In this document: positions 1 through 5,316 of the stretch, in pieces
Numbering within the stretch: the first letter of the stretch is position 1
Layout of the letters: the number at the start of each line of letters is the position of its first letter
Assembly: GCF_016741875.1 (NCBI RefSeq)
Contig: NZ_JAERRF010000021.1
Location: 1-64,000, forward strand
Source of the DNA: Streptomyces coffeae
GTDB taxonomy: Bacteria > Actinomycetota > Actinomycetes > Streptomycetales > Streptomycetaceae
Direction of reading: 5' to 3'
Length of the DNA stretch: 64,000 nucleotides
The notes under the pieces: model-generated
Seen by the model: the letters and a program-made list of their open reading frames with translations, nothing else
Told to the model about the DNA's origin: nothing
The model's database searches: none
Program-made: the position numbers and the translations under genes

Positions 1-65
1 GCTGAACCCCGGCACAGACAGTCCTTCAAGTAACTCAGTCAGACGCCCGCACGGGCCAGGCGGAG

Positions 66-87
66 ATTTTCGCGGCGCCGCGAAAAT
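66..87. repeat. 22-bp perfect palindrome
   Basis: The half-site ATTTTCGCGGC is followed directly by its exact reverse complement with no spacer. The A/T-rich ends and fully G/C core make it look like a bidirectional intrinsic terminator or a binding site for a dimeric protein. It lies downstream of the small leftward gene that ends at 178 and of the hairpin at 120-151. Confidence 0.6.
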
Positions 88-119
88 GTGGCCGGGCATA
101 GCGAAGGCCCGCCGCGCCG

Positions 120-151
120 GTACCGTCCCCGGTGGAGTCGGGGGCGGGCCC
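120..151 (-). terminator. Terminator-like hairpin, copy 1 of a repeated element
   Basis: The arms at 123-131 and 139-147 pair with one mismatch around a 7-nt loop. It lies just after the stop of the leftward gene ending at 178. The 12 bases from 120 and the 13 bases from 139 recur exactly at 2215-2246, where again they follow the last gene of a leftward run. Its role as a transcription terminator is inferred. Confidence 0.5.
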
Positions 152-177
152 AGTGCGACGGGCCTTGGTGGAACTGG

Positions 178-372
178 TCAGCCTCGGCGCCGACGAGACG
201 GCTTGCCAGTGACGGCCGATCCCTTGATGTGCGGCGGCACCAGGCCCTGCTTGGCGAGCTCAGCGCCGAGCAGCTGCTGCTCCTTCACCTCCGGGTCGTC
301 GGTGCTGTCCGCGGCCCGCTGGCACGCGGCTGCGATGTCGGCGGCGGTGGTGCGCTTGAACGGGTTCTTCAT
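178..372 (-). CDS. Small hypothetical protein of the mobile element
   Basis: A 64-residue protein of unknown function. The start at 372 is chosen because GGAGAA lies 7 bases upstream; two upstream in-frame ATGs (384, 408) lack a comparable site. The N-terminal half (KRTTAADIAAACQRAADSTD) looks helical and the C-terminus is a basic SRRRRG tail, so nucleic-acid contact is possible but unproven. It is the last gene seen in the leftward series and is followed by the hairpin at 120-151. Confidence 0.5.
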   Translation of the reverse strand: MKNPFKRTTAADIAAACQRAADSTDDPEVKEQQLLGAELAKQGLVPPHIKGSAVTGKPSRRRRG

Positions 373-453
373 GGTCTTCTCCATCCCGGCCGGTCCGTCC
401 GGCCCCACCGCACCCGCCGGCGCCGCCGCCGCCGGTGGGCACGGAAGGGTCGG

Positions 454-807
454 TCAGAGCGGGTGACTGAAGCCGACTTTGCGCGCCACGCGGTACAGCT
501 CGGACTGGGTCGCCCGCAGCGTGGTGACCATGCGGGCCTGGTCGTCCTTGACGCCCGCGGCATCGGCGGCAGCCCGCACGTGCCGCAGGGCGGCCTCGAT
601 GTGGGCGACGGCCGTGCTGTGGTCAACGGCGGCCAGCTGGTAGCTGGTGCAGATCCCGACCCGGTCGGCCTGGAACGCGGCGAGCGGCGACAGGTGGGCG
701 GCGGTCGGCCAGTTGGCGGTCTCCTCCATGGGCACGGTAGTGACGAGCGCCCCGGAGCCGGTGGGGATGGTCTGCTCGTCGGCGGTGACGGTCTGGGTGT
801 TGGTCAT
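454..807 (-). CDS. Hypothetical element protein, helical
   Basis: A 117-residue protein starting at the ATG at 807, preceded by AAAGGGA at a suitable distance; a longer reading to 972 has no such site. The N-terminal third is rich in Thr and Pro and probably disordered. The rest (about residues 40-115) is helical and rich in Ala, Arg and Glu, with no Cys or enzyme motif except one isolated Cys. It has its own 401-base non-coding leader, unlike the tightly packed genes upstream, so it may be transcribed separately. No family recognised. Confidence 0.6.
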   Translation of the reverse strand: MTNTQTVTADEQTIPTGSGALVTTVPMEETANWPTAAHLSPLAAFQADRVGICTSYQLAAVDHSTAVAHIEAALRHVRAAADAAGVKDDQARMVTTLRATQSELYRVARKVGFSHPL

Positions 808-994
808 GGTGGTCCCTTTCGGTTCGGTGTGAGAGTGAGAGCGCGCCCGGTTGAGAGCGCTCGTGAGATGGGGGCATTGGTTTGCACGCTGCGCGTTTCC
901 CGTTTCCTTGAGAGGGGCCCACGGCCCTTTTCCCCCAAGGGTCACGAGGGGTCCGTAGCCCTTTACCGTCAACGGTTTCGGGCCCCTCCCGCGC

Positions 995-1075
995 CCCTCT
1001 CAGGGCCGTCCACGAGAGAGGGGGTCGATGGGATTTGCGCTGCGACAACGACCCTCCCGATGGCCCTCTCAGGGC
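995..1075. repeat. Direct repeat of a 12-mer (995-1006 and 1064-1075)
   Basis: CCCTCTCAGGGC occurs exactly twice, 69 bp apart. Each copy is itself a partial palindrome (CCCT...AGGG), as expected for a dimeric protein site. Confidence 0.55.
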
Positions 1076-1204
1076 AGGGGGGACTTGCAATACATGCTGC
1101 GGCGACGCGGTCGCTTCGGGGGTGTGCCGGGCCCCGTAGGAGGAGGGTCCGGAGCACCCCCGAAACAGGGGGGGATAGATCGGAAGCGACCTGCGACAAC
1201 GACC
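1040..1204. repeat. Direct repeat of a 14-mer (1040-1053 and 1191-1204)
   Basis: CTGCGACAACGACC is found at both ends of the stretch that contains the long hairpin, 151 bp apart. The second copy abuts the stop codon of the XRE-type gene. Confidence 0.55.
1115..1164 (-). terminator. Long hairpin after the XRE-type gene
   Basis: Arms 1115-1134 and 1145-1164 form a stem of about 20 bp with one mismatch and two wobble pairs around a 10-nt loop. The outer ten pairs (TTCGGGGGTG with CACCCCCGAA) are perfect. It lies 45 bp past the stop at 1209 of the leftward gene, where a terminator would be expected. Confidence 0.6.
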
Positions 1205-1208
1205 TGCC

Positions 1209-1571
1209 TCATCCGGCCGTTCGAGACAACTCCGCCAGCTGCTGTTGCAGCTCGTCCATGCGTGCCTGAATGAGCGCCATCTCACCGGCCAGCCGGGCGA
1301 TCGCCTGAAGCGGTGCGGGCGTGGCGTCGGCGGGCGGCGGGAAGTTCCGCGCGAACCGGCGCCGCACACCGTCGTTGGTCATCTCGTAGGCGGTCTCCAA
1401 CGCGTCCTGCAACTCGCCGCGGGGGACGATCGCGGGCTTGGCTCGCCACTCGGCGACCGTGCGCGGGGCCACGCCCAGGTGCTCGGCGAACCGCTCGTTC
1501 GACAGCCGCATGGCGTCCTGGAGCATCCGGGCGGTGCGGCCCGTCCACTCATCGATCACCAGGTCGCTCAT
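1209..1571 (-). CDS. XRE-like helix-turn-helix regulator with C-terminal coiled coil
   Basis: A 120-residue DNA-binding protein. Residues about 12-60 read as a helix-turn-helix (MRLSNERFAEHLGVAPRTVA followed by W and R/K residues) of the XRE/Cro kind. The C-terminal 40 residues (ALIQARMDELQQQLAELS) form heptad-like helix suggesting dimerisation. The start at 1571 overlaps the preceding gene's stop as ATGA, which argues for translational coupling and against a longer form. It probably regulates replication or transfer functions of the element; the target is unknown. Confidence 0.7.
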   Translation of the reverse strand: MSDLVIDEWTGRTARMLQDAMRLSNERFAEHLGVAPRTVAEWRAKPAIVPRGELQDALETAYEMTNDGVRRRFARNFPPPADATPAPLQAIARLAGEMALIQARMDELQQQLAELSRTAG

Positions 1572-1813
1572 GCCGCCACCTTCTTCTTCCCAGCCTTGGG
1601 GCGGACGAGGACGGAGACAGGCATCGAGCGGTTCGCCGCCGCTCCCTGGCCCCGGCACGGCTCGTGCGCCGCGTCCTTGAACGAGGGCGTCCCGCACGTC
1701 CCGCAGAACCAGCACGAGTCACCCCAGAACATGTCCTCGCCCCAGTCGTGCGTGGACCACGGGCTACCGGGCGCGTACCGCTCCGGGTTCGGGACCTTCT
1801 CCTGCCAGCTCAT
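1568..1813 (-). CDS. Small cysteine- and tryptophan-rich protein
   Basis: An 81-residue protein with a central cluster CWFCGTCGTPSF and a further Cys near residue 53, suggesting a structural zinc site. The N-terminus is rich in Trp, Asp and Pro and the C-terminus is basic (RPKAGKKK). It overlaps its upstream neighbour by ATGA (1810-1813) and its downstream neighbour likewise (1568-1571). The function is not recognised; a small zinc-ribbon accessory protein is the most that can be said. Confidence 0.6.
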   Translation of the reverse strand: MSWQEKVPNPERYAPGSPWSTHDWGEDMFWGDSCWFCGTCGTPSFKDAAHEPCRGQGAAANRSMPVSVLVRPKAGKKKVAA

Positions 1814-2133
1814 GCCGTCACCGCCGGAGCCAGCTCGGGGAACGCGCGGTCAGCAGCCCGGTACACAGCCGCGATGAAGTCCGTCACCGAGCCGTCGTCG
1901 GCGCTCGTAAAGTACTTGGCCGACTCTTCCAGGTCGAGCACTCCGCACACCCGCAGGTGCACCTCGACGCTCTCGCGGATGAACTCGGGGGTGAGCCCGT
2001 CGGCCGGGCCGTAGCCGTCGGCGACGACGAGGTCCACCACGGCGGCGACCATGTCACGGGTGACCGCCATCGGCACGCTGATGGTGAGGGTCGGTGCCTC
2101 GCTCACGGCGGGCTTTTCGAGGATGATGCTCAT
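1810..2133 (-). CDS. Hypothetical element protein
   Basis: A 107-residue acidic protein. The ATG at 2133 has AGAGGAA about 5 bases upstream and is preferred to the longer form from 2166. Residues 25-105 appear mainly helical (TRDMVAAVVDLVVADGYG, then ESVEVHLRVCGVLDLEESAK). It is the first gene after two hairpins (2166-2193, 2215-2246), so it probably begins its own transcript and leads the 2133-1209 cluster. No known family identified. Confidence 0.6.
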   Translation of the reverse strand: MSIILEKPAVSEAPTLTISVPMAVTRDMVAAVVDLVVADGYGPADGLTPEFIRESVEVHLRVCGVLDLEESAKYFTSADDGSVTDFIAAVYRAADRAFPELAPAVTA

Positions 2134-2165
2134 GGTTCCTCTTCTCAGCAGAGGTGGTTCCGACA

Positions 2166-2193
2166 CCCGCCCCGGGGAGCAGCCCGGGGCGGG
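2166..2193. terminator. 11-bp perfect GC hairpin
   Basis: CCCGCCCCGGG (2166-2176) pairs exactly with 2183-2193 across a 6-nt loop. It sits 33 bp upstream of the gene starting at 2133 and 125 bp past the preceding operon. No T-run follows, which is usual for Streptomyces; it could be a terminator or a leader attenuator. Confidence 0.5.
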
Positions 2194-2214
2194 GCTAGAA
2201 GTTGTCGGCCGGCA

Positions 2215-2246
2215 GTACCGTCCCCGCTAGGCCCGGGGGCGGGCCC
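2215..2246 (-). terminator. Terminator-like hairpin, copy 2 of a repeated element
   Basis: It shares GTACCGTCCCCG and CGGGGGCGGGCCC with 120-151, with a different 7-base loop between them. It lies 72 bp after the stop of the HNH gene. Conserved arms with a changed loop suggest selection on the stem. Confidence 0.5.
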
Positions 2247-2317
2247 GCCAGTAGGCGGTGGGGTCTGAAAGCCCCCCTCACCGCCCGGGATGCAGGGTCG
2301 GGCGGATCGGGTAACCG

Positions 2318-2596
2318 TCAGGCCGCGGGGGCGTACAGCGCCGGGTCGGCGGCGGCGTAGCGGAGCAGCAGCCACGCGAACGGCCACGGCAGCGCATCGG
2401 CCTTCCGGCTGTTGCACGGGTCGCAGGCAAGCACGAGGTTCGACTGACGCCAGCCCGGCCACAATCGGCGCGGCACGTAGTGGTCGAGCGTCGCCCCCAC
2501 CAGGTCCGGGAACGAGCAGCCGCAGTAGAAGCAGCGGGCCCCGTCCCGGGCCGCGATCGCCTTCCGCTGACGCTTCCGGTCCGGGCTGCGGCTCAC
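2318..2596 (-). CDS. HNH endonuclease
   Basis: A 92-residue small nuclease. A zinc-binding pair CFYCG (residues 22-26) is followed by the catalytic segment LDHYVPRRLWPG, a downstream asparagine (QSNLVLAC) and a second Cys pair (CDPCNSRKAD), the order seen in HNH/McrA-type nucleases. The N-terminus is strongly basic. Such genes are common in actinophages and small Streptomyces elements, where they may nick or cut DNA during transfer or packaging; the actual substrate is unknown. It is the last gene of the 4186-2318 operon and overlaps the previous gene by ATGA. Confidence 0.8.
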   Translation of the reverse strand: MSRSPDRKRQRKAIAARDGARCFYCGCSFPDLVGATLDHYVPRRLWPGWRQSNLVLACDPCNSRKADALPWPFAWLLLRYAAADPALYAPAA

Positions 2597-2787
2597 TGCG
2601 CGAGTCCTGTCGCCCGGTCGAGCATGCAGTCCAGCAGCCGGGCCCCGTACCGGTCGCCGTGCCAGCGGGCCTCAACCAGCAGATCCGCCAGCCGATCCGT
2701 TGACACCTTCGGCCGGGGCGACCGGGGCGCCGCACCAACGGCAGCGTCCTCGGTTGGCCGTCGCACATTCGCCGCCGTGCCGCTCAC
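2593..2787 (-). CDS. Small hypothetical protein upstream of the HNH gene
   Basis: A 64-residue protein with a Pro/Arg-rich first half and a helical second half (TDRLADLLVEARWHGDRYGA). It is joined by ATGA overlaps at both ends (2784-2787 upstream, 2593-2596 downstream), so it is translated with the HNH nuclease and may be a partner. No recognised domain. Confidence 0.55.
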   Translation of the reverse strand: MSGTAANVRRPTEDAAVGAAPRSPRPKVSTDRLADLLVEARWHGDRYGARLLDCMLDRATGLAQ

Positions 2788-3002
2788 CGGTCCACCCCCA
2801 CGGCCAGACCGGCGACACTGCCGCCAGCCTGCGGGCAGATGGCCAGCGCGTCACCCTTGCGGTAGCCGGGCGTCAGGCACAACACGCACCGGAAGCCACC
2901 GCCCTCCACGTTCAGCCAGTCGTGCGCCCACTGGTGGCCGTTCGGGTCAGCCTGCTGGCCAGGGATCACCGCAGGCCCGACCAGAAGCATCGCGCCGCTC
3001 AT
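2784..3002 (-). CDS. Small hypothetical protein with a possible zinc knuckle
   Basis: A 72-residue protein with the pattern FRCVLCLTPGYRKGDALAIC, where three cysteines and nearby His/Trp residues could bind zinc. The sequence HQWAHDWLNVEGGGFRC resembles a short CxxC fold seen in several phage and plasmid proteins. Both ends overlap neighbours by ATGA. No function can be assigned. Confidence 0.55.
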   Translation of the reverse strand: MSGAMLLVGPAVIPGQQADPNGHQWAHDWLNVEGGGFRCVLCLTPGYRKGDALAICPQAGGSVAGLAVGVDR

Positions 3003-3199
3003 CGCTGGGCCTCCGTCCGGCCGAGGCGGTCGATGACCGTCAACACGGTGCTGATGGCCCGCTCCAGCTCCCCGATGCGGCGGTAGGTCTGCCGCACGTA
3101 GGTGCCGTTCTCGGTGGAGCCGAGCACATCGGTGAGAATCTGCACGACCAGGGCGACGGCCTGCGCGTCCAGTACCGGCTGTGTCTCCTGCGCGGTCAC
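2999..3199 (-). CDS. Small helical hypothetical protein
   Basis: A 66-residue, Cys-free protein that looks helical throughout (QAVALVVQILTDVLGSTENG, then RRIGELERAISTVLTVIDRL), with heptad spacing in the second half that suggests self-association. It is ATGA-coupled on both sides. Length and composition resemble the next two gene products, so the three may be distantly related helical proteins; this is an impression, not an alignment. Confidence 0.5.
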   Translation of the reverse strand: MTAQETQPVLDAQAVALVVQILTDVLGSTENGTYVRQTYRRIGELERAISTVLTVIDRLGRTEAQR

Positions 3200-3381
3200 G
3201 GTCGGCCCCCGCTCTCGATGAGCTCGACCAGAGCCCCGACCGTGTACTCGGCGCGGCCGAGCAGGCGGGCCATGTCGCGCTCGGTGGTCTTGGCCCAGTT
3301 GATGCCCTTGAGGTCGGCGACGAGCTGCTTGGCCCGCTCGACCTGTGCCGTCTCGGACGAGGTCAGTTTCCGGGTGCTCAT
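3196..3381 (-). CDS. Small helical hypothetical protein
   Basis: A 61-residue charged helical protein (SSETAQVERAKQLVADLKGI, then ARLLGRAEYTVGALVELIES). The run AKQLVADLKGINW recalls AKRILDDTEGVNF in the product of the next gene upstream (3378-3695), suggesting tandem duplication. ATGA overlaps at both ends. Function unknown. Confidence 0.5.
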   Translation of the reverse strand: MSTRKLTSSETAQVERAKQLVADLKGINWAKTTERDMARLLGRAEYTVGALVELIESGGRP

Positions 3382-3695
3382 GACCGGCCTCCGTCCTCGG
3401 GAGGCTCGAGCATCGCCGTCAGTGCCTGCTCGAACCGGTCGAGACGCTGGAGGCTGCCCCTCGCCGCGTGGATCTCCATGCGGGCAGCACGCGCGAGGTT
3501 CAGGAACTCCTCGTCATGCTGCAGCCGCAGACGGGGCGACTTCGGTTGCTCCTCGGCGATGGCCAGCAGGGTGCGGACCATGCCCCGGAGGCTGCCGACC
3601 GCGTGCGCGGCAGCCTCCATGTCCCGGAAGTTCACGCCCTCGGTGTCGTCGAGGATCCGCTTGGCCGTCTCCACGGCCGTCCGGTGCGCGCTCAC
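3378..3695 (-). CDS. Hypothetical element protein, all-helical
   Basis: A 105-residue helical protein with repeated Ala/Arg/Glu segments and no Cys. Residues 8-30 resemble part of the adjacent 61-residue protein, and residues 60-95 (QHDEEFLNLARAARMEIHAA onward) suggest a coiled coil. ATGA overlap with the DUF6907-like gene upstream (3692-3695) and with the gene downstream. No known family recognised. Confidence 0.55.
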   Translation of the reverse strand: MSAHRTAVETAKRILDDTEGVNFRDMEAAAHAVGSLRGMVRTLLAIAEEQPKSPRLRLQHDEEFLNLARAARMEIHAARGSLQRLDRFEQALTAMLEPPEDGGRS

Positions 3696-4186
3696 GACTG
3701 CTGCGCTTCGATGAGCTGCTGGACCTGGGCGCGCATCTTGGCCAGGTGCGTGGTCGCCTGGTCGATGAACGCCAGCGCGGCCGGGCCCTGAAGGTTGGCG
3801 ACGTCGCCCTCACCGGTCGCGTCGAAGCCGAGGTAGGGGGCCCCGCGGTCCTCGTCGTTGCAGAACGGCCACTGACGCAGCGAGGTGACCATCACGTCGA
3901 ACACGCCGTTGAACTCGGGCGCGGCCAGCGCGATCTCCTCTCCCTGGTGGCTGACGTCCTCCAGGAACATGTAGTTCTCGCTGTGAGGGAGGACGCACCA
4001 GGCGGGGCAGTCAACGATGACGGCCTGGCCGCGGACGGAAACGGTGACCTTGCCGGACCGGTCGGCCTTCTCGGTGGTGGGCTGCTGCGGGATACCGGAG
4101 AGTGCGGCACGCAGCTTCGCCGACGAGACAGCGGAAGGGTTGGTGATGCGTGCGTCTTCACGGCGCACGTCGGTACGATCGCTCAT
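3692..4186 (-). CDS. DUF6907-like protein, first gene of the leftward operon
   Basis: A 164-residue protein. The segment VDCPAWCVLPHSENY (about residues 58-72) has the CPxWC...H pattern that marks the DUF6907 family of actinomycete element proteins and may bind a metal. Around it are short beta-strand-like segments, and the end (LAKMRAQVQQLIEAQ) is a helix. The start at 4186 has AAAGGA 6 bases upstream; a longer reading to 4330 would run through the leader hairpins and is rejected. It leads at least seven coupled genes and is transcribed from the region opposite the GntR repressor. Confidence 0.65.
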   Translation of the reverse strand: MSDRTDVRREDARITNPSAVSSAKLRAALSGIPQQPTTEKADRSGKVTVSVRGQAVIVDCPAWCVLPHSENYMFLEDVSHQGEEIALAAPEFNGVFDVMVTSLRQWPFCNDEDRGAPYLGFDATGEGDVANLQGPAALAFIDQATTHLAKMRAQVQQLIEAQQS

Positions 4187-4224
4187 GTCTGGTCCTTTGT
4201 GCTTCGCAGGCGGAAGGACTGGCA

Positions 4225-4292
4225 CGGCTTGGTGGTGAGACACCAAGCCGAAACCGGCGGCCCTGCTGGGTGGTGAGACACTCAGCGGGGCC
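4225..4292 (-). promoter_or_regulatory. Two tandem hairpins with identical loops in the operon leader
   Basis: Hairpin A pairs 4225-4234 with 4241-4250 (10 bp, perfect). Hairpin B pairs 4259-4272 with 4279-4292 (14 bp, with two G-T pairs that become A-C mismatches in the leftward transcript). Both enclose the same hexamer, GTGAGA on this strand, TCTCAC in the leftward transcript. They lie between the likely promoter and the start at 4186. Equal loops on unrelated stems suggest a recognised RNA or DNA motif. Confidence 0.6.
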
Positions 4293-4336
4293 GTTCTTGT
4301 GCTCTCGGTGACGACGCTAGCATCATCCACCGGCTT

Positions 4337-4348
4337 TAGACTAGTCTA
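4337..4348. promoter_or_regulatory. Perfect 12-bp palindrome, likely GntR operator over the divergent promoters
   Basis: TAGACTAGTCTA is self-complementary and contains a -10-like TAGACT in both directions. It lies 41 bp before the GntR start and about 150 bp before the divergent operon's start. GntR/KorSA repressors of Streptomyces elements bind such sites in their own promoters, so autoregulation and repression of the leftward operon are inferred. Confidence 0.6.
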
Positions 4349-4388
4349 GGTGGAAGATTCTTCATCACCGCAGATCGGAGCCCATGAA

Positions 4389-5174
4389 ATGACCGAGGAC
4401 ACATACGAAATCGTGGCCGCGAACCTGCGCGCCGCGATCGACTCTGGCGACTACGCGCCCGGCCAGCAACTGCCGTCAGGCCCCAAGCTCGCTGAGCATT
4501 TTGGGGTCCACCGAGGGACCGTCTACAAGGCCCTCGAGACCCTGGCCACTGAGGGATACCTGGCCCTCGAGAAGCGGCGGCCCGCAGTCGTGCGTGAGCG
4601 CCCGCGAGAGCGAATGGTGGTCCGGGACCGCGCGGTCTACCGGGATGAGATCGGCTACTTCTTCGACCAGAACGCTAAGTCATGGCGCCCGGTGAAGCCT
4701 CCGACGCACAGGATCGGACCGCCGCCGAACCACATTGCGGACGCTCTCGGCACCACCCGCGGCGACAACGTGCTGACCCGCGAACGCGTCATGGCACCCC
4801 CCGAGGCGAAGCGCGGTCTTCAGTTGGCCATCAGCTACCTGCCGCTCTGGCTCGTCGCCGAGCTGCCTGTCATCGGGGGCACCGAGACGGGGCCGGGCGG
4901 CATCTATGACCGGATCGAAGAGCACTTCGGGCAGCCCATCCACTGGCACGAGACCATCGTGGGGCGGTCGCGCCCGACCACAGCCGAGCAGGTGGCGCTA
5001 TCTGTGCCAGCCTCGGGAGTCGTGCTCGTCGTGACCCGGGCGGCCGAAGTCGAGCGCGGCGGGAAGGCGCTGACCGTGGAGGTGAACGAGACGAGCATGC
5101 CAGCGGAGCAGTTCGCCGTGTCCTACGCGGTCACGAGACACGAGAGTGCGGCGTGGCCGCGCCGGGGATCGTGA
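4389..5174 (+). CDS. GntR-family repressor with UTRA-like effector domain (KorSA/TraR type)
   Basis: A 261-residue regulator. Residues 1-70 form a winged helix-turn-helix (LAEHFGVHRGTVYKALETLA, then a wing with EKRRP). Residues about 95-255 fit a UTRA/HutC-like effector-binding domain. The start at 4389 has GGAG 8 bases upstream; a GTG at 4350 would sit against the operator and is unlikely. Relatives on pSAM2-type elements repress replication or transfer genes. It probably represses itself and the leftward operon through the palindrome at 4337-4348. The end of the gene is followed by repeats (5188-5235). Confidence 0.8.
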   Translation: MTEDTYEIVAANLRAAIDSGDYAPGQQLPSGPKLAEHFGVHRGTVYKALETLATEGYLALEKRRPAVVRERPRERMVVRDRAVYRDEIGYFFDQNAKSWRPVKPPTHRIGPPPNHIADALGTTRGDNVLTRERVMAPPEAKRGLQLAISYLPLWLVAELPVIGGTETGPGGIYDRIEEHFGQPIHWHETIVGRSRPTTAEQVALSVPASGVVLVVTRAAEVERGGKALTVEVNETSMPAEQFAVSYAVTRHESAAWPRRGS

Positions 5175-5187
5175 TGCGCGGCGCGGC

Positions 5188-5235
5188 CCGTCCGACGTCT
5201 CACACTTGTCTCACACGCTCGCACACGTCGGACGG
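5188..5235. repeat. Inverted repeat enclosing a 9-bp direct repeat
   Basis: CCGTCCGACGT (5188-5198) is the exact reverse complement of 5225-5235. Within and overlapping it, GTCTCACAC occurs at 5197-5205 and again at 5208-5216, one helical turn apart. The core GTCTCAC also appears in reverse in both leader hairpins before the GntR gene. This may be a terminator, an operator or part of the element boundary. Confidence 0.55.
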
Positions 5236-5302
5236 CCACGCCCTCTCTGACCTGCGGTTCAGCGACCGCTACGGGAATGAAAAGGCCAGCATGGAACGAA
5301 TG

Positions 5303-5308
5303 TAAACT
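5303..5308 (+). promoter_or_regulatory. Likely -10 box of a leaderless purB transcript
   Basis: TAAACT ends 9 bases before the GTG at 5317, the spacing expected when transcription starts at the initiation codon. No ribosome-binding site is present. Confidence 0.4.
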
Positions 5309-5316
5309 CTGTGCAC

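Larger units (their letters stand above)
808..1208. other. Non-coding, repeat-rich region in the element
   Basis: No convincing gene on either strand. It contains the 12-mer CCCTCTCAGGGC twice (995-1006, 1064-1075), the 14-mer CTGCGACAACGACC twice (1040-1053, 1191-1204), a related TTGAGAGGGG at 908-917, and the long hairpin at 1115-1164. It could hold the promoter and operators for the gene starting at 807, or an origin or transfer locus; the sequence alone does not decide. Confidence 0.6.
1..5240. mobile_element. Edge of an integrated conjugative or plasmid-like element (partial)
   Basis: A leftward block of at least twelve tiny, overlapping genes, most without recognisable function, lies opposite a GntR/UTRA repressor of the KorSA/TraR kind. 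That arrangement is typical of actinomycete integrative conjugative elements and small Streptomyces plasmids. It stops abruptly at housekeeping purB, at about 5317. The HNH nuclease, XRE regulator and DUF6907-type protein fit the same source. Integrase, Rep and FtsK-like transfer genes are not in view and would have to lie to the left. No tRNA or att core could be identified, so the right boundary (placed after the inverted repeat at 5188-5235) is an inference. Confidence 0.55.

Noticed and set aside
5241..5300. A tRNA 3' end or att core at the edge of the element
   Set aside because: No T-loop/acceptor sequence or flanking direct repeat could be found between the GntR gene and purB.
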